A stretch of 5,755 bases of DNA from the NCBI GenBank assembly GCA_027069385.1, contig JALXER010000198.1, positions 1 through 5,755 on the forward strand, in the 5' to 3' direction. Origin of the DNA: Paracoccaceae bacterium (GTDB lineage Bacteria; Pseudomonadota; Alphaproteobacteria; Rhodobacterales; Rhodobacteraceae). The notes below the pieces were generated by a model. The model was not told the DNA's origin, did not search any database, and saw only the letters and a program-made list of their open reading frames with translations. The translations under genes were made by a program, and so were the position numbers. Below, one piece after another: positions 1-5,277 of the stretch; the first letter of the stretch is position 1; every line of letters begins with the position of its first letter.

Positions 1-70
1 GGTATCGTCTGGAACCATCGGGGGGTACGCGCATGAATGCGCGTACCCCCCGATGGTTCCAGACGATACC
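1..70. repeat. Perfect long inverted repeat (palindrome)
   Basis: Bases 1-34 are an exact reverse complement of bases 37-70, separated only by GA at 35-36. The arm begins GGTATCGTCTGG and runs inward through a G run to GTACGCGCAT. A perfect 34-bp arm with almost no spacer could extrude as a cruciform or form a very stable RNA hairpin. The left arm starts at the first base of the window, so the repeat may be longer. It could also be a fold-back artefact at a contig end; the sequence alone does not decide. No run of T follows either arm, so it is not a standard intrinsic terminator. Confidence 0.9.
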
Positions 71-73
71 CCC

Positions 74-92
74 TTTTGCCAGAATGGCAAAA
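74..92. repeat. Short perfect hairpin
   Basis: TTTTGCCA (74-81) pairs exactly with TGGCAAAA (85-92) around a 3-base loop, GAA. It lies 3 bases after the large palindrome. The A/T base of the stem gives a terminator-like look, but the run of T is inside the stem on both strands. Termination is therefore possible but not supported. Function unknown. Confidence 0.6.
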
Positions 93-180
93 ACCCTTAT
101 GCGGCGCAACGTTCGCATATCCGGGTGCTGCCCGTCGGGTGGCTCCAAAACCGAACGCAGTGAGGCCATGGTGTCGCAAC

Positions 181-206
181 CGGTTTTGAAGCTTGCTTCA
201 AAGCCG
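181..206. repeat. 12-bp hairpin with one wobble pair
   Basis: CGGTTTTGAAGC (181-192) pairs with GCTTCAAAGCCG (195-206), with a TT loop and one T-G wobble. The left arm can alternatively pair with CAAAACCG at 146-153, an exact 8-base complement, so two structures exclude each other if this stretch is transcribed. No T run follows. It may be part of a structured leader or an uncharacterised intergenic repeat. Confidence 0.5.
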
Positions 207-358
207 CCCTTCCTGTTTGGAAGAATTCGCTTGTCGGGGCGTAGCTGTGCCGGGCAGGAGATAAGGTGGTAATGGGGGTTTTCAAACTGCTGGCTCCATG
301 CTAGATGCGCCCCAGCATGTAAACGGGGCCGGCTGGCCCGATCAAAAGGACCATCACC

Positions 359-781
359 ATGGCTATTCAACGCACATTTTCGATCATCAAACCCGACGCT
401 ACCAAGCGTAACCTGACCGGTGCTATCGTCGCCAAATTCGAGGCCGCCGGCCTGCGGGTTGTCGCATCGAAACGCATCCAACTGACCCTTGCCCAGGCGC
501 AGGAGTTTTACGGCGTCCACAAAGACCGCCCGTTCTTTGACGAGCTGTGCGAGTTCATGATTTCCGAGCCGATTGTTGTGCAGGTGCTGGAAGGCGAAGA
601 CGCCATTGCCAAAAACCGCGAAGTCATGGGCGCCACCAATCCCGCCGATGCGGATGCAGGCACCATTCGCAAGGAATACGCGCTTAGCATCGGTGAAAAC
701 TCGGTTCACGGCTCCGACGCCCCCGAAACCGCCGCGGTTGAAATCGCCTATTTCTTTTCCGGTCTCGAACTGGTTGGTTAA
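359..781 (+). CDS. ndk: Nucleoside diphosphate kinase
   Basis: This cytosolic enzyme moves the terminal phosphate of ATP to other NDPs and dNDPs through a phosphohistidine, balancing nucleotide pools. The 140-residue length is the normal bacterial size. Visible family features are the N-terminal FSIIKPDA strand with Lys11, Tyr51, Arg87 in KNREVMGATNP, the NPADADAGTIR loop with Arg104, and the active-site NSVHGSD motif with His117. The sequence ends in YFF-SGLEL as is usual. The ATG at 359 has AAGGA 8 bases upstream and gives the standard MAIQRTFSIIKPDA start. The gene is convergent with the TfoX-domain gene and shares TTAA with its stop codon. An intrinsic terminator follows 29 bases after the stop. 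Nothing is broken, and identification is secure from the motifs. Confidence 0.98.
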   Translation: MAIQRTFSIIKPDATKRNLTGAIVAKFEAAGLRVVASKRIQLTLAQAQEFYGVHKDRPFFDELCEFMISEPIVVQVLEGEDAIAKNREVMGATNPADADAGTIRKEYALSIGENSVHGSDAPETAAVEIAYFFSGLELVG

Positions 782-1107
782 TCCGGTTCAACAACGCCGA
801 TAATATTCAGGGCCGCTTCGATTTCGGAGCGGCCGTTTTTTATGGTCTTCGCTTTGATGGCGTCAAAACGTTTGCGGAGCGCGGTTTTTTCCGCCCCCTG
901 ACAATCGTTCCACGGGCGGCCTTGCAGGCCCATGACCAGCGCGTAATACCCGATGAAATGAGGCTTGCTTCCGGCGGCCAACAGCCGCGTATAGGCCGCA
1001 TCGGCCCCCAGTTCACGCAACTGTTCAGCGCTGGTAATGCCGGCGCGGGCGAACCCCGCATCCGAGGCCGGACCAAGGTTGCGGATGCTGGAAACCGGTT
1101 CAGCCAT
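778..1107 (-). CDS. TfoX C-terminal-domain protein
   Basis: A 109-residue protein made almost entirely of the TfoX C-terminal domain: SIRNLGPASDAGFARAGI at 7-24, then the GADAAYTRLLAAG segment, and FIGYYALVMGLQG about residues 51-63. Full-length TfoX/Sxy, known as a competence regulator in gammaproteobacteria, has an additional N-terminal domain, which is absent here. Stand-alone C-terminal domains are helical and related to helix-hairpin-helix folds; their role is not established, so a competence function should not be assumed. The ATG overlaps the end of the saccharopine dehydrogenase frame by 8 bases (ATGGCTGA), suggesting coupled translation from one mRNA. Its stop shares TTAA with the ndk stop, and its last codons contain the ndk terminator. 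The domain assignment is confident; the function is unknown. Confidence 0.85.
   Translation of the reverse strand: MAEPVSSIRNLGPASDAGFARAGITSAEQLRELGADAAYTRLLAAGSKPHFIGYYALVMGLQGRPWNDCQGAEKTALRKRFDAIKAKTIKNGRSEIEAALNIIGVVEPD
811..841 (+). terminator. Intrinsic terminator of ndk
   Basis: GGCCGCTTCG (811-820) pairs with CGGAGCGGCC (825-834) around the loop ATTT, with a single T-G wobble. One G and then six T residues (836-841) follow. This is a strong rho-independent terminator for plus-strand transcription from ndk. It lies inside the 3' coding part of the convergent TfoX-domain gene, so the same bases also encode protein on the other strand. Confidence 0.9.
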
Positions 1108-2134
1108 CGGCGCGCTTTACCGCATCGGCAAAGCTGGCCTTTGCGGCCTGCCACGCCGCGCCATCGGGATAGGCCAGCAGGGTTGGCAGCAGTTGATCGG
1201 AAAAATCGATCGATGCCTCGCGCGGCAATAGCGAGGGCAGGTTGTCGATCGAGGTGATTTCCACCCCGCCAGCCAGCGCCTCGAATGGCGCATCCCAGGT
1301 GCTGGGCGCGCGATAGACTGGCAGCGGGTTAAAGTCGGAAAACGGGTCGCAGGACACATCCGAAATCATCCGCAGCTTGCCCAGGCCCAGATGTTCGGGG
1401 CGCAGCAGCAACAGGCCCGGGCCGGTCATCAACACGCAATTGACCAGCAGGTCATGGTCCATCAGGGCGTCGCGGTCAAGATTGCGGGTCTCGTCCATAT
1501 CCCACTCGGTCACGGCATAGCCCGCCAGTTTCAGCGCTTCGACCGCCCCTTGCCCCGAGCGCCCCTTGGCCCCGATCACCACGGCGCTTTTGGTGTTGCC
1601 CGCGCCCAGACGCTGCAAAATCGCCTCGACCTCGGCGCGGCTGTCAAAGCTGGCAACGCCCGCTTCGGGGCCGGTTTCGCCCGCACCTTGCGCCAGTTGA
1701 CGCCACGCGGCCAGCGCAGCCCCCATCCAGCCCGCCCAATAGCCAAAGGCGGCCACGCGGCGACCGTTCACCGCCAGATATTCCAGATCAAACAAGGTGC
1801 CGCCACCGCGCGAAAAGCGGGCAATTTCATCCTGCCAGCCGGATTGCTCTTTGAACAGGTGGGCAAAGTGGATGAACGGGTTGGGCAGGGTCGCCGGTTC
1901 TGGGGGCAGTTCCTTTAGCCCCAGAATGGTAACGTTGGCCGGAGCGCTTTGCCACGACCCTGCCGCGATGATCGGGCACCCTGCGGCGGCATATTCCGCA
2001 TCGGCAAACACCCGCTTGGCGCTGGTTTCGACGCTCAGATCAACGCCCGCATCCAGCAGGGTCCTGGCATTTTGCGGGGTAAGCGGGGTGCGGCGCTCGG
2101 TGGTGCGGGCTTCGTCGCGCAGAATAAATTTCAT
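1100..2134 (-). CDS. Saccharopine dehydrogenase (NAD+, L-lysine-forming), Lys1-like
   Basis: Predicted to interconvert saccharopine and lysine plus 2-oxoglutarate with NAD+, in the cytosol. In a bacterium of this kind a role in lysine breakdown is as likely as synthesis. The 344 residues follow yeast Lys1 closely: N-terminal ERRTPLTP, AGSWQSAP, GLKELP with Lys74 and FAHLFKEQSGWQ with His92, which I match by eye to the yeast catalytic Lys and His. LFDLEYL and RRVAAFGYWAG follow. The Rossmann nucleotide loop is VVIGAKGRSGQGA at about 185-197, with WDMDET ending its second strand. Near the C-terminus are SDVSCDP and SIDNLPSLLPREAS. The ATG has AGGA (2143-2146) 8 bases upstream. It is the first gene of a two-gene unit with the TfoX-domain gene. 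Related alanine dehydrogenase/transhydrogenase families share the fold, but the specific motifs favour saccharopine dehydrogenase. Confidence 0.9.
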   Translation of the reverse strand: MKFILRDEARTTERRTPLTPQNARTLLDAGVDLSVETSAKRVFADAEYAAAGCPIIAAGSWQSAPANVTILGLKELPPEPATLPNPFIHFAHLFKEQSGWQDEIARFSRGGGTLFDLEYLAVNGRRVAAFGYWAGWMGAALAAWRQLAQGAGETGPEAGVASFDSRAEVEAILQRLGAGNTKSAVVIGAKGRSGQGAVEALKLAGYAVTEWDMDETRNLDRDALMDHDLLVNCVLMTGPGLLLLRPEHLGLGKLRMISDVSCDPFSDFNPLPVYRAPSTWDAPFEALAGGVEITSIDNLPSLLPREASIDFSDQLLPTLLAYPDGAAWQAAKASFADAVKRADG

Positions 2135-2290
2135 TGGATGATTCCTGTTTGGTTAAGTTACGCCATGTTAGGCTTGCGCGCCGCCCTTGCGCAATGGGTC
2201 ATGAGGCAACTTGCCACGGTGAAATCCGCGCGCGCGACCCTAGGTAGGGCAAAAGCTAATTCAGGGCCGACGCGCCCGATCGGAGAGACC
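2135..2290. promoter_or_regulatory. Divergent intergenic promoter region
   Basis: This 156-bp spacer separates two divergent genes, so it should hold both promoters. For the minus-strand saccharopine dehydrogenase, a weak candidate is TTGCGC (2189-2194) and TAACAT (2165-2170) with an 18-base spacer, followed by AGGA at 2143-2146. The -35 candidate overlaps the palindrome TTGCGCAA (2187-2194). A second inverted repeat, CCCTA-GG-TAGGG (2238-2249), lies about 40 bases before the flavoprotein ATG. Either could be an operator, but no cognate regulator is visible here. The flavoprotein has GGAG (2282-2285) 5 bases before its ATG; I found no convincing -35/-10 pair for it. Confidence 0.4.
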
Positions 2291-3424
2291 ATGACCCATA
2301 TCGTCATTCTTGGCAGCGGCTTTGGCGCGCTGACCGCAGTGAAACAGATCCGCAAATCCAAGGTAGAGGCCCAGATCACCGTGGTGTCGCCGGGCAACCA
2401 CCTGACCTATCTGCCCAGCCTGATCTGGATGCCCTCGGGCTTGCGCAACGGCGCGGATATTGATGTAAACCTTGAAAAATTCTTTGCCCGCGAAAGCGTG
2501 GTCTGGCATCAGGGCTCGGTGGTGAATGTGACCGATGGCGGGCGCACCGTGGAAACCGATACCGGCACGCTGACCAATGATTACCTGATTATTGCCACCG
2601 GTGGGCGCTATATCCAGAAATTGCCGGGCATCAAAGAGCACGCGATTATCCCCTGTCAGGGGCCAAGCTTTGGCCAGCAGATTCACGATCGGATCAACGA
2701 TATGGATGGCGGCACCATCGCAGTCGGCTTTGGCACCAACCCCAAAGAACCCAAGGCCGTGCGCGGCGGGCCGATGTTCGAGTTCCTGTTCAATATCGAA
2801 ACCATGCTGCGCAAGCAGGGGCGGCGCGACAAGTTCAATATGGTGTTCTTTAACGGCTCGGAAAAGCCGGGGATCCGGCTGGGGGAAAAGGCGGTCAAGG
2901 GGCTGCTGGGGCAGATGAAAAAGCGCGGGATCGCAACCCATCTGGGGGCCAAGCCGATCCGGATCGAAGCAGACAAGGTGGTGACTGAGCGCGAGGAAAT
3001 CCCGGCCGATCTGGTGTTGATGATGCCCGGCCTTACGGGGCCGCTATGGCTGGACAATACCGAGTTGCCGCGCAGCCCGGGCGGTTTTGTGCAAGCCGAT
3101 GAAAAATGCCGCGTGGTGGGCTGGGACAGGACCTATGTGGTGGGGGATACGGGGTCGTTCCCCGGGCCGGAATGGCTGGCCAAGCAGGCCCATCAGGCCG
3201 ATTTGCAGGCCGAAGCGGCGGTGGCGAATATCCTGTTGCAGATGCAGGGTATTGCGCCGATGCACGATTTCAAAGCCGAGCTGATTTGCATTGTCGATAC
3301 GCTGGATAGCGGCATAATCGTTTATCGCAAGGGCGACAAGACCTATTTCCTGCCCCTGACCAAGCTGGGCCACTGGGCCAAACGGATTTTCGAGCGGATG
3401 TATTTGCGGGCGTATCGTAAATAA
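2291..3424 (+). CDS. SQR-like FAD-dependent oxidoreductase
   Basis: A 377-residue flavoprotein of the pyridine nucleotide-disulfide oxidoreductase superfamily, closest by eye to sulfide:quinone oxidoreductase. It has the N-terminal FAD loop ILGSGFGAL (6-14), the LTYLPSLIWMPSG segment, the IATGGRY motif (101-107), the second FAD motif YVVGDTGSFPGPEW (282-295), and a C-terminal basic-aromatic helix (LGHWAKRIFERMYLRAYRK) like the membrane-anchoring tail of SQR. Such enzymes pass electrons from sulfide or a related donor to quinone at the inner membrane. Cys122 and Cys333 match two of the three usual SQR cysteines. The middle one appears replaced by Arg158 in AVRGGPMFEF, so sulfide may not be the substrate. 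The start at 2291 is preferred over an upstream in-frame ATG because GGAG lies 5 bases before it and the FAD strand starts at residue 3. No cytochrome or sulfur gene is adjacent. Confidence 0.85.
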   Translation: MTHIVILGSGFGALTAVKQIRKSKVEAQITVVSPGNHLTYLPSLIWMPSGLRNGADIDVNLEKFFARESVVWHQGSVVNVTDGGRTVETDTGTLTNDYLIIATGGRYIQKLPGIKEHAIIPCQGPSFGQQIHDRINDMDGGTIAVGFGTNPKEPKAVRGGPMFEFLFNIETMLRKQGRRDKFNMVFFNGSEKPGIRLGEKAVKGLLGQMKKRGIATHLGAKPIRIEADKVVTEREEIPADLVLMMPGLTGPLWLDNTELPRSPGGFVQADEKCRVVGWDRTYVVGDTGSFPGPEWLAKQAHQADLQAEAAVANILLQMQGIAPMHDFKAELICIVDTLDSGIIVYRKGDKTYFLPLTKLGHWAKRIFERMYLRAYRK

Positions 3425-3425
3425 T

Positions 3426-3449
3426 GGTGGGTGCAAGCACCCACCCTAC
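3426..3449 (+). repeat. REP-like palindrome, copy 1
   Basis: GGTGGGTGC (3426-3434), AA, GCACCCACC (3437-3445), then CTAC. Read on the minus strand this is a GTAG head followed by a perfect palindrome, the form typical of REP elements. It starts 1 base after the flavoprotein stop codon. Its 24 bases are the exact reverse complement of copy 3 at 3504-3527. It may act as a 3' mRNA stabiliser or barrier between the two convergent genes. No T run follows, so it is not a canonical terminator. Confidence 0.85.
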
Positions 3450-3470
3450 CGGTGCGAGGTTGGAAATTAT

Positions 3471-3527
3471 GGTGGGTGCGAGCACCCACCCTACGGGTGC
3501 GGTGTAGGGTGGGTGCTTGCACCCACC
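3471..3527. repeat. REPIN-like inverted pair, copies 2 and 3
   Basis: Copy 2 (3471-3494) differs from copy 1 by a single base in the centre (GA instead of AA). Copy 3 (3504-3527) is the inverted form beginning GTAG. The two are head to head across 9 bases (3495-3503), so they can fold into one 24-bp stem with one mismatch, as REPINs do. Copies 1 and 2 are spaced 45 bases apart and share flanks (AAATAAT/AAATTAT before, GGTGCG-like after), which suggests local duplication of a larger unit. The pair overlaps the last codons of purN. REP elements are usually moved by RAYT transposases; none is encoded in this window. Confidence 0.8.
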
Positions 3528-4105
3528 ACCACCTTGGTTCGATCCCCCACCGCAAAGCGCCGCAACGCCGCCGGATAAAGCCGGTGTTCCATAGGCAGCA
3601 GGCGCGCGGCCAGATCATCGGGCGTGTCGCCGTCCCGCACCGGAATAACCGCTTGCCCCAATATCGGCCCGCCATCCAGTTCGCCGGTTACCTCGTGCAC
3701 CGTGCAGCCATGCACAGCCATGCCTTCATCTAACGCGCGCTGATGGGTGCGCAACCCGCGAAACAGCGGCAGGATAGAGGGGTGGATGTTGAGCATTTTG
3801 CCTTGCCAGCGCGCGATGAATTCGGGTGTCAGGATGCGCATGAATCCGGCCAGACAGATGATATCGGGTGCGGCTTGTTGCAGCACCTCGTTAAGCGCGG
3901 ATTCAAATGCGGGCCGGTCGGGAAAGTCGCGGTGATTGACGCAGGCGGTCGGAATGCCGTGGGCAGCGGCCTTGGCCAGCCCGCCCGCGTCGGGGTTGTT
4001 GGTCAGCACCAGTACCGGTCGCGCCGGATGGTCGCCCTGCATATCATTGACCAGCGCCTCCATGTTGGAGCCACCGCCGGAAATCAGGATCGCGACCCGT
4101 TTCAT
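3491..4105 (-). CDS. purN: Phosphoribosylglycinamide formyltransferase
   Basis: Transfers the formyl group of 10-formyltetrahydrofolate to GAR, giving FGAR, the third step of de novo purine synthesis in the cytosol. The 204 residues carry the phosphate loop ISGGGSNMEAL (8-18), the folate-pocket stretch DIICLAGFMRIL (81-92), MLNIHPS with Asn106 and His108, and HEVTGELDGGPILGQ with Asp144. These three catalytic residues fall at the same numbers as in E. coli PurN. The ATG overlaps the purM stop as ATGA (4102-4105), so translation is probably coupled. The C-terminus is odd: after about residue 190 the tail VVVGASTHPTPHP is read out of a REP-like repeat, and the TAG stop is the head of the next repeat copy. 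The catalytic core is untouched, so activity is expected. Confidence 0.97.
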   Translation of the reverse strand: MKRVAILISGGGSNMEALVNDMQGDHPARPVLVLTNNPDAGGLAKAAAHGIPTACVNHRDFPDRPAFESALNEVLQQAAPDIICLAGFMRILTPEFIARWQGKMLNIHPSILPLFRGLRTHQRALDEGMAVHGCTVHEVTGELDGGPILGQAVIPVRDGDTPDDLAARLLPMEHRLYPAALRRFAVGDRTKVVVGASTHPTPHP

Positions 4106-5148
4106 TTCAGCGCGCCGCGATAGGTCACGCCTGCGCCCTTGTGTACGGTCCCGATCCGGGTGACGCTTTCCTGATGGTCGGCAAAAACCCGGGTCAGCTC
4201 GTCGGCCCGTTCGGGGGCGACAATGGCCACCATGCCAATCCCGCAGTTGAAGGTTTTCAGCAATTCGGCCTCGGCCAATCCGGCCTGATCGGCCAGCCAG
4301 CGCAATACCGGCGGCAAGGACCATGCCGACAGGTCCACGGTTGCGCCCAGACCCTCGGGCAGGGCGCGGGGCAGGTTCTCGGTCAGGCCACCACCGGTGA
4401 TATGGGCCAGCGCATGCAGCCCGCCGGCCCGATGCGCCGCCAGCCCCGATCGCACATAAAGCCGCGTAGGTGCCAGCAAGGCCGCCCCCAGCGACCCGTC
4501 GCCAAACGGCGAGGGCGCATCCCATGCCAGCCCCGAATGCTCGACAATCTTGCGCACCAGCGAATAACCGTTGGAATGCACGCCAGATGATGCCAGCCCC
4601 AGCAGCACATCACCCTCGGCCACACCGGCGGGCAGGTTGTTGCCGCGCTCCATCGCGCCGACGCTAAAGCCCGCCAGATCGAAATCACCCTTGGCGTACA
4701 TGCCCGGCATTTCAGCGGTTTCGCCGCCCACCAGCGCCGAGTTGGAGCGCTTGCAGCCCTCGGCAATACCGGCAACCACCGCCGCCGCCTCGTCGATATC
4801 CAGCTTGCCGGTGGCAAAGTAATCCAGAAAGAACAGCGGTTCCGCGCCCTGACACACCAGATCGTTGACGCACATGGCCACCAGATCGATGCCCACCGTA
4901 TCCAGAATGCCGGTATCAATGGCGATGCGCAGCTTGGTGCCCACCCCGTCGGTCGCGGCCACAAGGATCGGGTCACTATACCCCGCTGCCTTCAGGTCGA
5001 ACATCGCGCCAAAGCCGCCTAATCCGTCCATCACGCCCGGGCGGTTGGTCGCGGCGGCGGCGGGTTTGATCCGGTCAACCAACGCGTTCCCCGCGTCGAT
5101 ATCAACGCCTGCATCGGCATAGGTCAGGCCATTGGGACGGGTGGACAT
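4102..5148 (-). CDS. purM: Phosphoribosylformylglycinamidine cyclo-ligase (AIR synthetase)
   Basis: Closes the imidazole ring: FGAM plus ATP gives AIR, ADP and phosphate, the fifth step of de novo purine synthesis. The 348-residue length is standard. From the chosen start the motifs are YADAGVDI (10-17), GLGGFGAMF (42-50), DGVGTK (67-72), NDLVCQGAEPLFFLDY (95-110), GGETAEMPG (141-149), SSGVHSNGYSLVRK (187-200), HITGGG (249-254) and FNCGIGM (300-306), all characteristic of the PurM ATP-binding fold. An in-frame ATG at 5181 would add 11 residues, but it has no ribosome binding site, while AGGAG sits 7 bases before the ATG at 5148. It is followed directly by purN. The upstream gene ends in its own terminator, so a promoter probably lies in 5149-5224; I found no convincing one. 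Confidence 0.97.
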   Translation of the reverse strand: MSTRPNGLTYADAGVDIDAGNALVDRIKPAAAATNRPGVMDGLGGFGAMFDLKAAGYSDPILVAATDGVGTKLRIAIDTGILDTVGIDLVAMCVNDLVCQGAEPLFFLDYFATGKLDIDEAAAVVAGIAEGCKRSNSALVGGETAEMPGMYAKGDFDLAGFSVGAMERGNNLPAGVAEGDVLLGLASSGVHSNGYSLVRKIVEHSGLAWDAPSPFGDGSLGAALLAPTRLYVRSGLAAHRAGGLHALAHITGGGLTENLPRALPEGLGATVDLSAWSLPPVLRWLADQAGLAEAELLKTFNCGIGMVAIVAPERADELTRVFADHQESVTRIGTVHKGAGVTYRGALK

Positions 5149-5155
5149 GGGGCGG

Positions 5156-5160
5156 CTCCT
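5156..5160 (-). promoter_or_regulatory. purM ribosome binding site
   Basis: On the minus strand AGGAG lies 7 bases before the ATG at 5148. It decides the purM start in favour of MSTRPNGLTYADAGVDI over the longer frame beginning at 5181, which has nothing similar in front of it. Confidence 0.8.
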
Positions 5161-5224
5161 GTCTCGGGGAATGTTGGGCATGCTTTAGCGCAGGGCCTGA
5201 CAAAATGAAAGCCGGTTTAGACAG

Positions 5225-5252
5225 AAAAACGCCGCCCCGATGCGAGGCGGCG
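5225..5252 (-). terminator. Intrinsic terminator of the unrecognised upstream gene
   Basis: On the minus strand CGCCGCC (5252-5246) pairs with GGCGGCG (5236-5230) across a 9-base loop, followed by five T residues (5229-5225). It sits about 25 bases after the stop of the gene at 5278-5739. It should end that transcript before purM, making purMN a separate unit. Confidence 0.85.
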
Positions 5253-5277
5253 CTTAATGCCTGTTGGCATAGCAGCT

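Larger units (their letters stand above)
71..358. other. Gene-free stretch upstream of ndk
   Basis: Beyond the hairpins at 74-92 and 181-206 I see no gene that I believe. Short frames exist on both strands (33-272 plus, 97-285 minus), but they run through the palindrome or hairpins, are rich in Arg, Ser, Pro and Cys, and lack a clear ribosome binding site. The part nearest ndk holds two small inverted repeats: CATGCT/AGCATG at 297-302 and 314-319, and GGGCC/GGCCC at 326-330 and 335-339. A weak promoter-like pair, TTTTCA (279-284) and TAGATG (302-307) with 17 bases between, could serve ndk but matches the consensus poorly. A ribosome binding site AAGGA (346-350) lies 8 bases before the ndk ATG. 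Confidence 0.5.

Noticed and set aside
33..272. Plus-strand frame of 79 codons starting inside the palindrome
   Set aside because: It runs through the palindrome arm and both hairpins, has no ribosome binding site, and its Arg/Ser/Pro-rich product resembles no family. Treated as chance.
97..285. Minus-strand frame of 62 codons upstream of ndk
   Set aside because: It overlaps the hairpin at 181-206, shows no domain-like pattern and no neighbour on its strand. Not enough to call a gene.
1949..2290. N-terminal extension of the flavoprotein to an upstream ATG
   Set aside because: The added 114 codons lie antisense to saccharopine dehydrogenase and across the divergent promoter region. The FAD-binding strand and GGAG site both mark 2291 as the start.
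2261..2941. Long minus-strand frame opposite the flavoprotein
   Set aside because: It is a shadow of the plus-strand coding sequence in GC-rich DNA, with no start signal or family resemblance.
3426..3527. Possible CRISPR array
   Set aside because: There are only three copies, one is inverted, spacers are unequal (21 and 9 bases) and flanks are similar to each other. This fits REP elements, not CRISPR.
4106..4525. Upstream extension of purN within the same frame
   Set aside because: This stretch is antiframe reading of purM. The ATG at 4105 with the ATGA overlap gives a PurN whose catalytic residue numbers equal those of E. coli.
5149..5181. Longer purM start at 5181
   Set aside because: No ribosome binding site precedes it and the 11 added residues fall outside the conserved domain; AGGAG marks the ATG at 5148.
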